The notes under the pieces are model-generated. The model had not been told where the DNA came from and searched no databases. It worked only from the letters and a program-made list of their open reading frames with translations. From JAHBXL01 sp964409775 (GTDB lineage Bacteria; Planctomycetota; Phycisphaerae; Phycisphaerales; UBA1924): a stretch of 64,000 nucleotides of DNA. Both the position numbers and the translations under genes were made by a program. Below, piece by piece: positions 44,501 to 53,305 of the stretch; the stretch's first letter is position 1, and the number at the start of each line of letters is the position of its first letter. The stretch spans positions 1 to 64,000 of the forward strand of contig CAYPEI010000017.1 in assembly GCA_964409775.1 (NCBI GenBank). The letters are read 5' to 3'.

Positions 44501-45270
44501 TGGCCGGCGTCGCCTGGCAGCCGCAACTCCTCACCGCCCGGTTCATCTGGGCCTTGCTGGTCACCTACCTCCTGATGTGCGCGGTCTTCGAGAGTTTCCT
44601 GTATCCCCTGGTCATCATGTTCAGCGTCCCCCTCGCCGTGGTCGGCGGCTTCGCGGGCCTCCGCATCGTGCACATGACCACGCTCGCCGATCCCACCATC
44701 GCCCCGCAGCAACTCGATGTCCTCACCATGCTCGGGTTCGTGGTGCTCATCGGTACGGTCGTCAACAACGCGATCCTCATCGTTGAGCAGGCCCTCAACT
44801 TCGAGAACCCCGAGCGATTCGGGTCCGCCGGAACTCGCCTGCCCATCTTCGAGGCCATCCGCGCTTCGGTCGTGTCCCGCATCCGGCCCATCTTCATGAC
44901 CACCGCCACCACCCTCGGCGGCATGCTGCCGCTGGTCATCGCCCCGGGCGCAGGTTCGGAGATGTACCGCGGCCTGGGCGCGGTCGTGCTCGGCGGCCTC
45001 CTGTGCTCCACGATCTTCACCCTCATCCTCGTGCCGCTCATCTTCAGCCTTGTCGTCGAAATGCAGACCGGCGTTGCCCATGCCTTCGGCCGGCACGGCG
45101 AGCACGCCCTCACCCCCGGCGAGATTGACAGCCCGACCAAAGTCCGAGTAAACTCCGGTTCGGAAAGCGTGGTCGGACCCACCACTGGCGGAGCGAATGG
45201 CGATGGTCATCCAGCCCACGCCGATTCTCGTGCCCACGTGGCCTCGGACCTCGGCCAAAAAACACCCTAA
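41524..45270 (+). CDS. RND-family efflux permease (HAE1-like)
   Basis: 1248 residues, longer than the about 1050 usual. Twelve helices in two repeats; TM1 starts WSINKPVSVTVGVILVV, TM4 has FATGMVVDNAVVVLENI (Asp kept; the second acidic residue of AcrB is Asn), and TM10 has VVNNAILIVEQA. Large periplasmic loops follow TM1 and TM7. Extra length lies in a second-half loop and TM region (LALLAALYALGRGAGLIARR...FYGAVGLLLLGLVVGGLLAGVAW) that adds two helices. Substrate unknown. The adaptor is directly upstream. Confidence 0.93.
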   Translation: MDPIRWSINKPVSVTVGVILVVMFGLIGLGSIPIQLTPTVDRPVIQVTTNWPGRSPQEIVDNITREQEKRLKNVSNLKRMVSNSSEGQAAITLEFYLGADISRALQEVSDSLRQVPAYPTEVDEPTIKAADGASENAIAWIIIDLDPAVRDRFPDFDITTLFDALDKEVKPFLERIDGVAEVNIFGGREREVRVLVDPAKLAQRRLTFNEVIAALQAENRNVSAGSIAEGKRDYRVRVLGQFVVETDVLDTIIAYRPAADAAGSSLKPVYVRDVAQVEFGYQKQRGFVRSLGQPCIAINAVRQANANVVQVMSDLRARLGDVRADILPKLAADVGPYLRMRQVYDETTYIDSAISLVTGNLWFGGLLATGVLLLFLRSFTATAVIAVAIPISVIGTFLGMVAMGRTLNVISLAGLAFATGMVVDNAVVVLENIVRRVRSGESPRQAAYWGSREVWVAVLASTLTTVAVFVPVLTIQEEAGQLFRDISLAIATAVMLSMVVSITVVPAASARLISANLDPALHSPFRRAFETLFGLAAAMQWVVNRLGDALLWMMTGWRGWTIRPVLIVAMAILSLWGSLRLMPPLDYLPTGNRNLVFGGLLIPPGYSVEQQQSIATRIENQVRPYIEVNPNDPAAIAALPPVFRFDAPTNPFKPVPIGNFFIAGFNGGMFCGAVSAQEQVVIPVGAILTNAMNTIPDAFGGARQSSIFGRGVGGGNSVDVEISGPDLARVVTAAQFIFSKAGASPEQGGYTYRNVQPDPANFSLRQPEINVRLNQQGRELGLTVRDVGVAVRGLFDGAFVDDFILGGDTVDMVVLPVGGRLAYKEQLASIPVTTPSGRIVPLDSVVDLDRTEAPQAIKRAEELAAVTVRITPPVGVTVDEVMARVREHFLPDAVSAGLIDTSMRVRLEGTAASLDEVRAALFGKAATGQPLATWQRGIIAFSIGLAVLALLAALYALGRGAGLIARRGRSPRSGMFYGAVGLLLLGLVVGGLLAGVAWQPQLLTARFIWALLVTYLLMCAVFESFLYPLVIMFSVPLAVVGGFAGLRIVHMTTLADPTIAPQQLDVLTMLGFVVLIGTVVNNAILIVEQALNFENPERFGSAGTRLPIFEAIRASVVSRIRPIFMTTATTLGGMLPLVIAPGAGSEMYRGLGAVVLGGLLCSTIFTLILVPLIFSLVVEMQTGVAHAFGRHGEHALTPGEIDSPTKVRVNSGSESVVGPTTGGANGDGHPAHADSRAHVASDLGQKTP

Positions 45271-45545
45271 AATAGGGAGTCTGCGCGCAGATTCTGTTAC
45301 TCCCGGCACCTCGGCCCGACTCGGTCGAGCATCAACACAGCGAATTGAAGGACCGAGTGTTCGTAATTCGGTTGGACTTGCCGTCGGAACCGATATTGCA
45401 GGGAACCGGTGGGCCCGCCGTGCGTCTATGTTGATACGGGCCCGACATCCCGGCGCAGGATGGGGCATACTTCGGTGACGGCGGGCAAATGCACGTCTTC
45501 CCGATTCGGGGCGAGGATTGTGGGGGCATTGGCAAGGAGCGGACC
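45271..45545. other. Intergenic region with small inverted repeats
   Basis: CCCTA-aaa-TAGGG at 45267-45279 and TCTGCGCGCAGA at 45281-45292 are short palindromes after the RND pump stop. TTGGAC (45372-45377) and TATTGC (45394-45399), 16 bases apart, form a weak promoter candidate for the next gene. No coding frame is evident. Confidence 0.4.
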
Positions 45546-46478
45546 ATGCGAGCGAGGATGCTTGTTTCCGTGCTTTCGATCGTCGGCTTTGCCGGCGCGG
45601 CGATGGGACAGTCCGCCGGCTCATCAACCGCGGCCCCGGCGGCATCCGCCGCCGCGCAGCCCGCGCCCCAGCGGCCCGTACTCAATCCCAAGCGCGAAAC
45701 GCTGCTCAAGATGCAGCGCAAACTCTCGGTCGACTTCACCGACGCCCGTCTCGAGGACGTCATCACGTTCGTCAAGGAAGTGACCGGCGCGGAGATCGAG
45801 CCCGTCTGGACCTCCGGCAACACCGTCGGCATGGACAAGGACAAGCGCATCACGCTCAAGGTGAAGAACCAGGCGGCGCTCCTCGCGCTCGAGAAGATCC
45901 TCGAGAAGGCGCAGGACGACTTCCAGCAGAACACCTGGCAACTCTCCGATTACGGCTCGCTGGAGATCGGCCCCAAGGATGCGCTGAACAAGACGCGCCG
46001 GGTCGAGATCTACGACATCAACGACCTGCTGCATGTCATCCCGCGATACACGGATGTGCCCGAACTCGATCTGCAGAGCGTTCTCCAGCAGGGTGAGGGC
46101 GGCGGGCAGTCTCCCTTTGAGGAGAACCGGCAGCAGAACAACGAGCCGACCCGCACCCGCGCCGAGCGAACCCAGGACGTGATCGACCTGCTCATCTCCC
46201 TCGTCGAGCCCGACCAGTGGGTCGACAACGGCGGCGAGGCCGCGACCATCCGCGCCTGGAACGGCCAGTTGATCGTCCGCGCCCCCGACTACGTCCACCG
46301 CCAGATCAACGGCTACCCGTTCTGGCCGTCGTACACCGCGACGCAGTCCAACGGTCGTCGGTACGTCTCGCTCAACATGGACACCGGCGTCAGCAAGGTC
46401 GACGGGTTCGCCCAGCACCCCGTGACCGCGGTTGTCGGCGGCAGGCCCGTCAGCAGCGCGCCCGGCGGCCCGCCCTGA
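45546..46478 (+). CDS. Secreted STN/secretin-like N-domain protein
   Basis: 310 residues with a signal peptide (MRARMLVSVLSIVGFAGAAMGQ) and an Ala/Pro linker. The core (about 58-135) LSVDFTDARLEDVITFVKEVTGAEIEPVW resembles the STN or secretin short N-domain used for protein contacts in the periplasm; a second half has LLHVIPRYTDVPELDL. Similar proteins are common in planctomycetes with unknown role. AAGGAG lies eight bases before the ATG. It is convergent with fabH. Confidence 0.72.
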   Translation: MRARMLVSVLSIVGFAGAAMGQSAGSSTAAPAASAAAQPAPQRPVLNPKRETLLKMQRKLSVDFTDARLEDVITFVKEVTGAEIEPVWTSGNTVGMDKDKRITLKVKNQAALLALEKILEKAQDDFQQNTWQLSDYGSLEIGPKDALNKTRRVEIYDINDLLHVIPRYTDVPELDLQSVLQQGEGGGQSPFEENRQQNNEPTRTRAERTQDVIDLLISLVEPDQWVDNGGEAATIRAWNGQLIVRAPDYVHRQINGYPFWPSYTATQSNGRRYVSLNMDTGVSKVDGFAQHPVTAVVGGRPVSSAPGGPP

Positions 46479-47519
46479 TCACACCTGCCACAGGCTGCTG
46501 CCCCACGTCAGCCCGCCGCCGAACGCGACGAACATGACCTTCTGCCCCGGCCTGATCCGCCCGGCGGCCCGCAGTTCGTGCAGGCACAGCGGGACCGACG
46601 CGGCCACCGTGTTCCCGTAGCGGTCGATGTTGATGTAGAGTTTCTCTTCCGGAAGCCCGAACCGCTCCCGCGCCGCATGCAGGATGCGCGCGTTGGATTG
46701 GTGGCAGACGAACATGTCGACCTGGTCGGCCCGCAGCCCCGCCTTGTCGAGCGTTTCCTGGATCAGGTCTGGAAATGTCCCGACCGCGAACTTGAACACC
46801 GTCGCGCCGTTCATGTGCACGTGCCCGTACATCGACGGGTCGGGCTCGACTCCCGGCGGGAAGTCAAACGGCGTGTTCGGCGTGTAGATCTCCTTCCAGC
46901 CGTTGCCGTCGGAGTGCATCGACTGCGCCAGGATCCCCATCGACGGGTCATCGCAGGCCGTCAGCACCATCGCGCCCGCGGCGTCGCCGAAGATGATCGC
47001 CGTGCTCCGGCCCTCGGTCGAATACTGCAGGAACTTGCTCAGCGTGTCCGCCCCGATCACGCCGATCGTCCGGTACGCGCCGCCCTTGATCAGGTCGTGC
47101 GCGATGTTCATCGCATAGACGAACCCGCAGCACGCCGCCGACAGGTCCATCGCGCCCGCGTGCCCGGCCCCGACCGCCGCGGCGACGCGGCAGGCAGTGG
47201 GGGGGCAGGCCATCTCGGCACACATCGTCGCGCAGATGATCAGTTCCAGTTGTGATCCAACCAGGCCCGCAGCAGCCAGGGCGTTCTTCAGCGACGGAAT
47301 CGCCAGGTGCAGCACGCTCTCGCCGTGTTCGCTGTCGACGACATACCGAGTGTGGATCCCGGTCCGCTGACGGATCCACTCGTCGGAGGTGTCCATCACC
47401 TTCTCGAGGTCCGCGTTGGTCATCGTCCGCTTCGGGAGGGCCATCCCCGTCCCGGCGATGCGCACACCGACCCGGCCCCTGGGCAACACGGTTGCGGGCG
47501 CGGTGTTCGCGGTGCTCAT
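46479..47519 (-). CDS. fabH: 3-oxoacyl-ACP synthase III
   Basis: Condenses acetyl-CoA with malonyl-ACP to start fatty-acid synthesis. 346 residues with the Cys-His-Asn triad: Cys in DLSAACCGFVYAM, His in VCHQSNARIL, Asn in YGNTVAASVPL; also the C-terminal GGGLTWGSSL. The ATG at 47519 overlaps the plsX stop by four bases. It follows plsX and rpmF in the classical lipid-synthesis operon. Confidence 0.96.
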   Translation of the reverse strand: MSTANTAPATVLPRGRVGVRIAGTGMALPKRTMTNADLEKVMDTSDEWIRQRTGIHTRYVVDSEHGESVLHLAIPSLKNALAAAGLVGSQLELIICATMCAEMACPPTACRVAAAVGAGHAGAMDLSAACCGFVYAMNIAHDLIKGGAYRTIGVIGADTLSKFLQYSTEGRSTAIIFGDAAGAMVLTACDDPSMGILAQSMHSDGNGWKEIYTPNTPFDFPPGVEPDPSMYGHVHMNGATVFKFAVGTFPDLIQETLDKAGLRADQVDMFVCHQSNARILHAARERFGLPEEKLYINIDRYGNTVAASVPLCLHELRAAGRIRPGQKVMFVAFGGGLTWGSSLWQV

Positions 47520-48553
47520 GCCGGCTCCGGGATATGACGGGCGACGTGCTCGACCTCGGCCAGTCGCTTCACGATCGCCTCGTTCAGATGCCCGGTAAGG
47601 TAGGCGCGGCTGTTGCGGATCGCCGCGGTGATCGTCCGCGCCTCGCTCGAGCCGTGCGCGATGACGCACACGCCGTTGACCCCCAGCAGCGGCGCGCCGC
47701 CGTACTCGTGGTAGTCGTTCTTGCGGTAGATCTCTTTGAAGATCGGCTCGATCTGCATGCCCAGGTCCGGGGCGAGCGTGAAGATCTCGTGCGCGATCGC
47801 GCGGAACAGGCTCTTGGCAAGGCCCTCGGCGAGTTTGAGCACGGTGTTGCCGGTGAAGCCGTCGGTCGTCACGACATCGACGCCGCCCTCGAACAGGTCG
47901 CGGGCCTCGACATACCCGATGTAGTTCAGGTTCGGCGTCTTCTTGAGCAGTTCGTGCGTCTGGTTGATCAGTTCCGTGCCCTTGCCCTCTTCCGAGCCGA
48001 TGTTCATCAGGCCCACCCGCGGGCTGGCGATCCCCAGCACCGTGCGGGCGAAGGTCTCGGACATCAGGGCATATTGCCACAGGTGCGTCGGCCGCGGCTC
48101 GGGATTGGCTCCCGCGTCCGACAGCACGACGGGCGTGGCGCCGAAGGATGGGAACGTCACGGCGATGCCGGGCCGATGCACGCCCGGCAGCCTCCGCATG
48201 TGCATTGTTGCGCCGGAGACGCACGCGCCGGTATTGCCGGCCGAGAGCACCGCATCGCACCGTCGCTCGGCCTTGACCGAGCCCAGTTGCATCATGCGGA
48301 CAATCGATGAGTCGCGTTTGGCACGGACCGCCTCGACGGGCGACTCGTGCATGCCGATGACCTCGGTGGTCCAGTGGAACTCAAGCCGCGGATCGCTCAC
48401 CCGCTGCTCGGCCAGGATCTCCTCGATGTCACGCTGACTGCCGACGAGTACGAGTTGGTCGTCAGGCTGGAGATGCTTGAGGGCGCCGATGCAGCCGCGG
48501 ATGATCGCATCGGGCGCGTGATCGCCCCCCATGACATCCACGGCGATTCGCAT
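47516..48553 (-). CDS. plsX: Phosphate acyltransferase PlsX
   Basis: Makes acyl-phosphate from acyl-ACP for phospholipid synthesis. 345 residues: MRIAVDVMGGDHAPDAIIRG start, SAGNTGACVSGA, DAGANPEPRPTHLWQYA and GFTGNTVLKLAEG are signature segments. Located between rpmF and fabH, five bases after the rpmF stop, as in most bacteria. Confidence 0.96.
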   Translation of the reverse strand: MRIAVDVMGGDHAPDAIIRGCIGALKHLQPDDQLVLVGSQRDIEEILAEQRVSDPRLEFHWTTEVIGMHESPVEAVRAKRDSSIVRMMQLGSVKAERRCDAVLSAGNTGACVSGATMHMRRLPGVHRPGIAVTFPSFGATPVVLSDAGANPEPRPTHLWQYALMSETFARTVLGIASPRVGLMNIGSEEGKGTELINQTHELLKKTPNLNYIGYVEARDLFEGGVDVVTTDGFTGNTVLKLAEGLAKSLFRAIAHEIFTLAPDLGMQIEPIFKEIYRKNDYHEYGGAPLLGVNGVCVIAHGSSEARTITAAIRNSRAYLTGHLNEAIVKRLAEVEHVARHIPEPA

Positions 48554-48557
48554 CGGT

Positions 48558-48758
48558 TCAGTCCTTGGCTTCGCCGATGCCCAGTTTGGGGACGCTGATC
48601 TTCAGGCCCGGACGCACATAGCCGGATTCCTTGCAGACGCGGTGGTGCATCTTGGGCATGCCCGAGAGCGGGCAGGTCGTGGGGCTCACCGGCGTCATCG
48701 CGTGGTGCGAGCGGCGACGACGGGTGCGGCCATGGCTTTGCCGAAATGGAGGAAGCAT
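48558..48758 (-). CDS. rpmF: 50S ribosomal protein L32
   Basis: 66 residues. PPFRQSHGRTRRRRSHHAM matches the basic N-terminus of L32, though the usual first residues MAVPKRR are replaced. The zinc-type region has Cys at the first position of each CxxC pair (CPLS and CKES) and Ser in place of the second, so only two of four ligands remain; a Ser-rich C-minus variant. A promoter at 48832-48860 probably drives rpmF-plsX-fabH. Confidence 0.85.
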   Translation of the reverse strand: MLPPFRQSHGRTRRRRSHHAMTPVSPTTCPLSGMPKMHHRVCKESGYVRPGLKISVPKLGIGEAKD

Positions 48759-48831
48759 TGTCGTACCCTTCTGTGCGGGCCCGATCGGCGGCCCATACTG
48801 AACCCTACCGATCGCCCGGTCGTGGACGCAG

Positions 48832-48860
48832 ACAGTAGTCAGGGAACTGTCCGCCGTCAA
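48832..48860 (-). promoter_or_regulatory. Candidate rpmF-plsX-fabH promoter
   Basis: On the minus strand TTGACG (48860-48855) and TACTGT (48837-48832), 17 bases apart. Five of six -35 bases match consensus. Transcription would start near 48825, giving a 67-base leader. Confidence 0.5.
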
Positions 48861-48983
48861 TTCCCGTGCACTTCCGGCTCTGCTGCGGGCCGGCTGGTCG
48901 GTCCCGTTCGCCCCACGGCTCGCGGTTCGCGGCGTGCGGTCCTGGGCCTCCGGCGGTTTGCTCACTCCCGCGCCCGCGGCCGC
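48861..48983. other. Divergent intergenic remainder
   Basis: Between the rpmF promoter and that of tRNA-Lys. No gene or notable structure is seen. Confidence 0.4.
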
Positions 48984-49013
48984 TAGACCACGGGGGCGGC
49001 GTTTGCGTATCAT
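48984..49013 (+). promoter_or_regulatory. Candidate promoter of tRNA-Lys
   Basis: TAGACC (48984-48989) and TATCAT (49008-49013) with an 18-base spacer. Five of six -10 bases match consensus. The start would be about 20 bases before the tRNA. Confidence 0.45.
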
Positions 49014-49041
49014 GACGCCCTCGCCGCGAATGCGGCCGATC

Positions 49042-49114
<73 letters not shown>

Positions 49115-49123
49115 CTTCATCGA

Positions 49124-49149
49124 AAGCCTCGGGTAACCGGGGCTTTTTT
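49124..49149 (+). terminator. tRNA-Lys terminator
   Basis: AAGCCTCGG-gtaa-CCGGGGCTT followed by a T tract, 10 bases after the tRNA. Nine-base stem with one T.G pair. Confidence 0.85.
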
Positions 49150-49408
49150 CATTGATCCGACATGACGAAGTTCGGACTCCAACGACGCGAGATTTCGGGT
49201 TTTGGCCGCGATTGGCTTGCCGCCCGTTGAACAGCAAGAGTCGGAAATCGGCTCCACAGCGTCTTCCGCGACCATGCATGGGACGGCCGAGACTGAGGCC
49301 CGAGATGACCGCGCGTGAAGCAGCATCGTGCTTGCGTCCTGCACGCAGGTCCTGCTCCCGGAATCGCCCTCGGCTTATGCGCGTCCGGTCAGAGCATCGT
49401 GTGCAGGT
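49150..49408. other. Gene-free spacer
   Basis: A stretch of about 260 bases between the tRNA terminator and the 3' end of the large surface protein. No supported frame or clear structure is seen. Confidence 0.4.
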
Positions 49409-52400
49409 TCAGCAGCCGGCAAACCACAACGAGAGGAACGCGAAGATGTCGTTGACCGCGATCTGGCCGTCGCCGTTGACGTCGGCGCTCGGGTCGTTGG
49501 CGAACCACGCCGACAGAAACGCGAAGACATCGGGCACGTTGTTCACGCCGTCGTTGTTGAAGTCCGCCGCGCAGCCGAGTCGCACGATGTTCGTCATCAC
49601 GCTCCCGCACGCATTGGTCACCACACACGTGTATGCACCGTTGTCGGCTGACGTTGCGCCGGTGAGGGTCATCACGCCCGTCTGCACTCCCGACCACGTT
49701 CCGCCGCCCGCGGCCGGGCCGTTCGCGAGGTTGACTCCGTTCTTCTTCCATTGAAATGCGAGGCTCGGATACCCCGCTGCGTAGGACCTGAACTCCACAA
49801 CATTGCCCGGCGCCTGCACCACCGCCGCGGCGGGCTTGTCCAGCACGACCCTGTCGAGATAGCGACGCTCCCACGTCTTCCAGTTCACCTGGGATGGGCC
49901 GGAGATTTCGAGCCCGGGGGCCACCATCGTCCGCCGCCGCCGGTCGAACGACATGCCATTCCAGGAGACCGGCGTCCAGTTGTTTGCCGGAGAAATCCCG
50001 GCGCCCGCCGGGTTGCGCGGCGGCCCGTCAGGGAGAATCGTTGACCACGGTGATGCAGCCGGGATGCTCGGCACCACCGCCGGAACCGTGGCGGGCCAGC
50101 CGTGAGTTGCGGTGTACCAGGAAGCCCCGTCCCAATACCCACCCATAGTCGCGACCTGCGAGCGCACCGGGTCGTAGACGAACTGGGTCCAGTAGTTGAA
50201 CCTGGTCGGTGTACCGGCGACCTGGTTCCAGGTGGTTCCGTTGAGATACCACATCGTCGGGTTTACGAACTGGTTGGGGTTGGTGTACCACAGCACTGCG
50301 CCGCGGGCTTCGTCGAACCACAGTCGGGATTCGGACACGCCGAACTGCACCTGCGGCTGCATGGGAATGGGCCCGGTCATCACGTTCGTCGCCGGGTTGT
50401 ATAGGAGCATCTCGCCGTTGTTCGTGGCGCCGATCCCCCGCACGATCACGATCCGGTGGTTCGCACGGTCGAACGCGGCATACGTCCGCGATGTGTCGCC
50501 GTTGACCGGCCCGTAGTACGGCCGGGTCCACGATGTTCCGTCCCACGTGCAGATGGCGAGCGGATGGGTCCACGCAAAAGTGGCGATCAGGTACACCTTG
50601 TGGTCATCAGGGTTGTAGACGATCGCCGATGCCGCGGGATTGGGCGGGAAGGTGTTGTCGAACAGCGGCTGCCCTGCATTCATCACTACGCCCGGATAGC
50701 CGTTCTGCCGCACCGTCCACGCGTACCCGTCGTACTCCCAAAGCGAGTTGGTGTTCGCTCCGGTCTGTGTCACGCCGCCATACATCACCATTGTGCCCCG
50801 CGACTCGTCGTATGCGCTCATCCAGTATGCGGTGCTGCCGGTGCTCAGGATCGCCGGCGCGGCGTTCATCGGCGCGACTTGCCACGTCGGCGTGGTCAGC
50901 AGCAGCGATGCCGCGGCCGACTCTCGCGTCTCGCACGCATCCGTCACCAGGCACGAGTAGTACCCTTCATCCTCGTAGCGGCAGCCGCTGATGGTGAGAG
51001 TGGACGCGGTGGCGCCGGAGATTCGTCCGTCGTTTGCGAGTGGTGTGCCGTTGCGCATCCACTGGTATGACTGGATGCACGTGCCGCGGGCCTGCACGCT
51101 GAATGTCGCCGGTGCGCAGGGGGCCACCGACTGCGGGCCGGGTTGCCCATCGATCGTCACGCCGATCTCGATGCGGTGAGTCGATTCAACCGCTCCGGGG
51201 CAGGCATTGCCGGTCACGAGAATCCGATAGTCCCCGGACTGAGAGCGCTGCAGGTTCGAAAGGCTGAAGAGGCCCCCGGGAGCGACCGCCTGCAGATCGT
51301 TCCAAACTCCCGCCGTGAGTTTCTGCAGCCGCAGGGTCAGCGGCGGCCCGGCGAGTGAGGCCGCGGACAGTGTCGGGGGAATGATCACAATGTTCGACCC
51401 CGGGCACGTCGAGCAGCCGGGCCAGAACGCGGGCGCAGCAAACGTGATCGGCGGATCCACCCGCAGCGTCGTCTCGGGCCCGGCATAGGCGCCGCACGCG
51501 TTGTACAGCGTGGCGTGATACGTTCCCGCGCTCGCTGCGGTCGCAGGTCCAACGCTGAGCAACTGCCCCGTTTCGCCCGGGATCTGCAGCGAGTCCTTGA
51601 ACCATCGGATCTCCACGTTGCCGACGGGCGCAACCGCCAGGAGCGCCGTCTCACCCTCGCACACAGCGAGCGACCCGGATGTGGCCGAGGCGATGCCCGG
51701 ACTCGAGCGTGTTTGTTCCCAGGTTTCCCGGTAGTACGACGGCGGTCCGCCGCCCACGCCGTAGGACCGACTCCCGCCATACATCACCAGCGTGTCGCGG
51801 TTGAGGTCATACGCCGCGGCCATGCCCCACCGTTCCGTGTTCGGGGGCAGGTCGTCGCTTTGATCGACCCGATCCCAGTCGGCGATGTCGTAGTTCCACA
51901 CATCGACCCGCCTGGAATAGACCGCGCTCGGCGGATTCTCGATGAGCCCGCCGCACCGGAGCACCCGTGCGCGGAATGGGTCATACGTGCAGGCCGCCCC
52001 GGTCACGACAGACTGCCCCGGCGTGGCGATCGCGATGCGCTGCCACGATCCATCCGCCGCGGTCGCGCCGGGCGTGTAGTACCACATGTCTTCCTGGAAA
52101 TCGTTGTCGTACCCGATCAGCAGCGCGATGCGCCGGATGGGGTCGAACACGAACCCCGCGAACCGCGTGTGTTCGGTAACCGGCCCCTGCTCCCATGCGG
52201 TCCCGGTCCATTCCCAGATGCGGTACCGCTCATCGGGATAGTTGCCTTGTCGCTGCAGAAAAATGGCTCGCCCCCGAATCGGATCAAAGACCGCCGCAAT
52301 GATCAGCGACGGTGTCGGCGTAACGCCCGACCAGGAGAGTTGCTGCCAGGCGGAGCCGTTGTAGGCGTACATCGCCGTTGTCTCTTCTCCGAATGACCAG

Positions 52401-52792
52401 GAGCCCAGCGAGGCGCTGTACGTCCCTGGCGCGCCGCCGAACAACAGACCATGGCCGCGCGTCGAGTCCCACACCCACACACCGCTGTGACCCTCGCCGG
52501 GCGGCCGCGTGCCGCCGTTGGGAAGCCGGGTCCAGGTGGTTCCGTTGTATGAGACGACATGCGCCCCCGCCCGATCGTCCGGGCATCCCACAAACACCAT
52601 GATCCTGCCCCCGGCCGGATCCCATTGCATGTCCACAAATGAGTTGGTGGGAGCGGTCCCGGCGATCGCGGCGGTCACGTTGGAGGTGGTTACGCACGGC
52701 TGGGCCACCGCGCCAGTCGCAATCAAGGAAGCGAGCGCAGCGCTCACAATCGCGAGCCAACTGCGTTTCTGTCCGCACGAGTTCCCGATCAT
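49409..52792 (-). CDS. Large exported surface protein with kelch-like repeats, Ig domains and Gly-Cys dockerin tail
   Basis: 1127 residues. Signal peptide (1-31), kelch-like repeats describing VVSYNGTTW/VWDSTRG... (about 50-360), Ig-like domains near 370-455 and 545-640 (each with a conserved Cys pair, WFKD- or YQWMRNG-type core and a Y.C segment), another repeat block, a third Ig domain (about 985-1075), and a C-terminal pair of DxNxDG loops (DFNNDGVNNV, DVNGDGQIAV) ending WFAGC. This last segment matches the GC-type dockerin-like sorting tail of planctomycetes. GGGAGG lies seven bases before the ATG. Likely anchored at the surface; binding partner unknown. Confidence 0.85.
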   Translation of the reverse strand: MIGNSCGQKRSWLAIVSAALASLIATGAVAQPCVTTSNVTAAIAGTAPTNSFVDMQWDPAGGRIMVFVGCPDDRAGAHVVSYNGTTWTRLPNGGTRPPGEGHSGVWVWDSTRGHGLLFGGAPGTYSASLGSWSFGEETTAMYAYNGSAWQQLSWSGVTPTPSLIIAAVFDPIRGRAIFLQRQGNYPDERYRIWEWTGTAWEQGPVTEHTRFAGFVFDPIRRIALLIGYDNDFQEDMWYYTPGATAADGSWQRIAIATPGQSVVTGAACTYDPFRARVLRCGGLIENPPSAVYSRRVDVWNYDIADWDRVDQSDDLPPNTERWGMAAAYDLNRDTLVMYGGSRSYGVGGGPPSYYRETWEQTRSSPGIASATSGSLAVCEGETALLAVAPVGNVEIRWFKDSLQIPGETGQLLSVGPATAASAGTYHATLYNACGAYAGPETTLRVDPPITFAAPAFWPGCSTCPGSNIVIIPPTLSAASLAGPPLTLRLQKLTAGVWNDLQAVAPGGLFSLSNLQRSQSGDYRILVTGNACPGAVESTHRIEIGVTIDGQPGPQSVAPCAPATFSVQARGTCIQSYQWMRNGTPLANDGRISGATASTLTISGCRYEDEGYYSCLVTDACETRESAAASLLLTTPTWQVAPMNAAPAILSTGSTAYWMSAYDESRGTMVMYGGVTQTGANTNSLWEYDGYAWTVRQNGYPGVVMNAGQPLFDNTFPPNPAASAIVYNPDDHKVYLIATFAWTHPLAICTWDGTSWTRPYYGPVNGDTSRTYAAFDRANHRIVIVRGIGATNNGEMLLYNPATNVMTGPIPMQPQVQFGVSESRLWFDEARGAVLWYTNPNQFVNPTMWYLNGTTWNQVAGTPTRFNYWTQFVYDPVRSQVATMGGYWDGASWYTATHGWPATVPAVVPSIPAASPWSTILPDGPPRNPAGAGISPANNWTPVSWNGMSFDRRRRTMVAPGLEISGPSQVNWKTWERRYLDRVVLDKPAAAVVQAPGNVVEFRSYAAGYPSLAFQWKKNGVNLANGPAAGGGTWSGVQTGVMTLTGATSADNGAYTCVVTNACGSVMTNIVRLGCAADFNNDGVNNVPDVFAFLSAWFANDPSADVNGDGQIAVNDIFAFLSLWFAGC

Positions 52793-53305
52793 GGACGACC
52801 TCCCTTTCGAAGTCGCCGCCCCATCCCAGCCTACCTCTCATAAGGGCGCCCAACAAGTCCATTTCCAGTCTGCACGAAGCGATCCATGGACCGCTCAAGG
52901 GTCGGGTTGAGGACTTGAAGCGGATGAGGGTCAACTCCGTCGCCGCTCGCGACACAGCATCGCCCCGACTACGAGCGTAAGTATTGGAGTGACAGTTCTT
53001 TGCATTCTTGTCACAAACGCTGGAGCCGGACGCCCTTGCGAGCGGGTCGCATCATTGAATCTGAAAAGATGTCACCTTGAAGGCGCTCCCGGCGAGAACC
53101 AACACGTCCGCGAGCATGCAGCCCGGCCTGCCCGGAGCGCGTTGAAGTACCGCCACGCTCCGTTCACATCCGAATCACCCCGGCCGGCAATCTCTCGCGA
53201 CGTGATGGCATCAGAAGCGGCGACGGGCTGCGCGGATTCGATGGCGGCCGCAGGACCGCCGATCGATTGACGTGCAATCGGCTTCTTTCAGTACATCACG
53301 CGCAT
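52793..53305. other. Gene-free region between two surface-protein genes
   Basis: About 510 bases without a supported frame. It contains a possible promoter for the dockerin-tailed gene in the first 150 bases of minus-strand upstream DNA, but no convincing hexamer pair was found. Confidence 0.4.

Noticed and set aside
43690..45645. 651-codon minus-strand frame opposite the RND pump 3' half
   Set aside because: Same shadow effect; no domain, no ribosome binding site.
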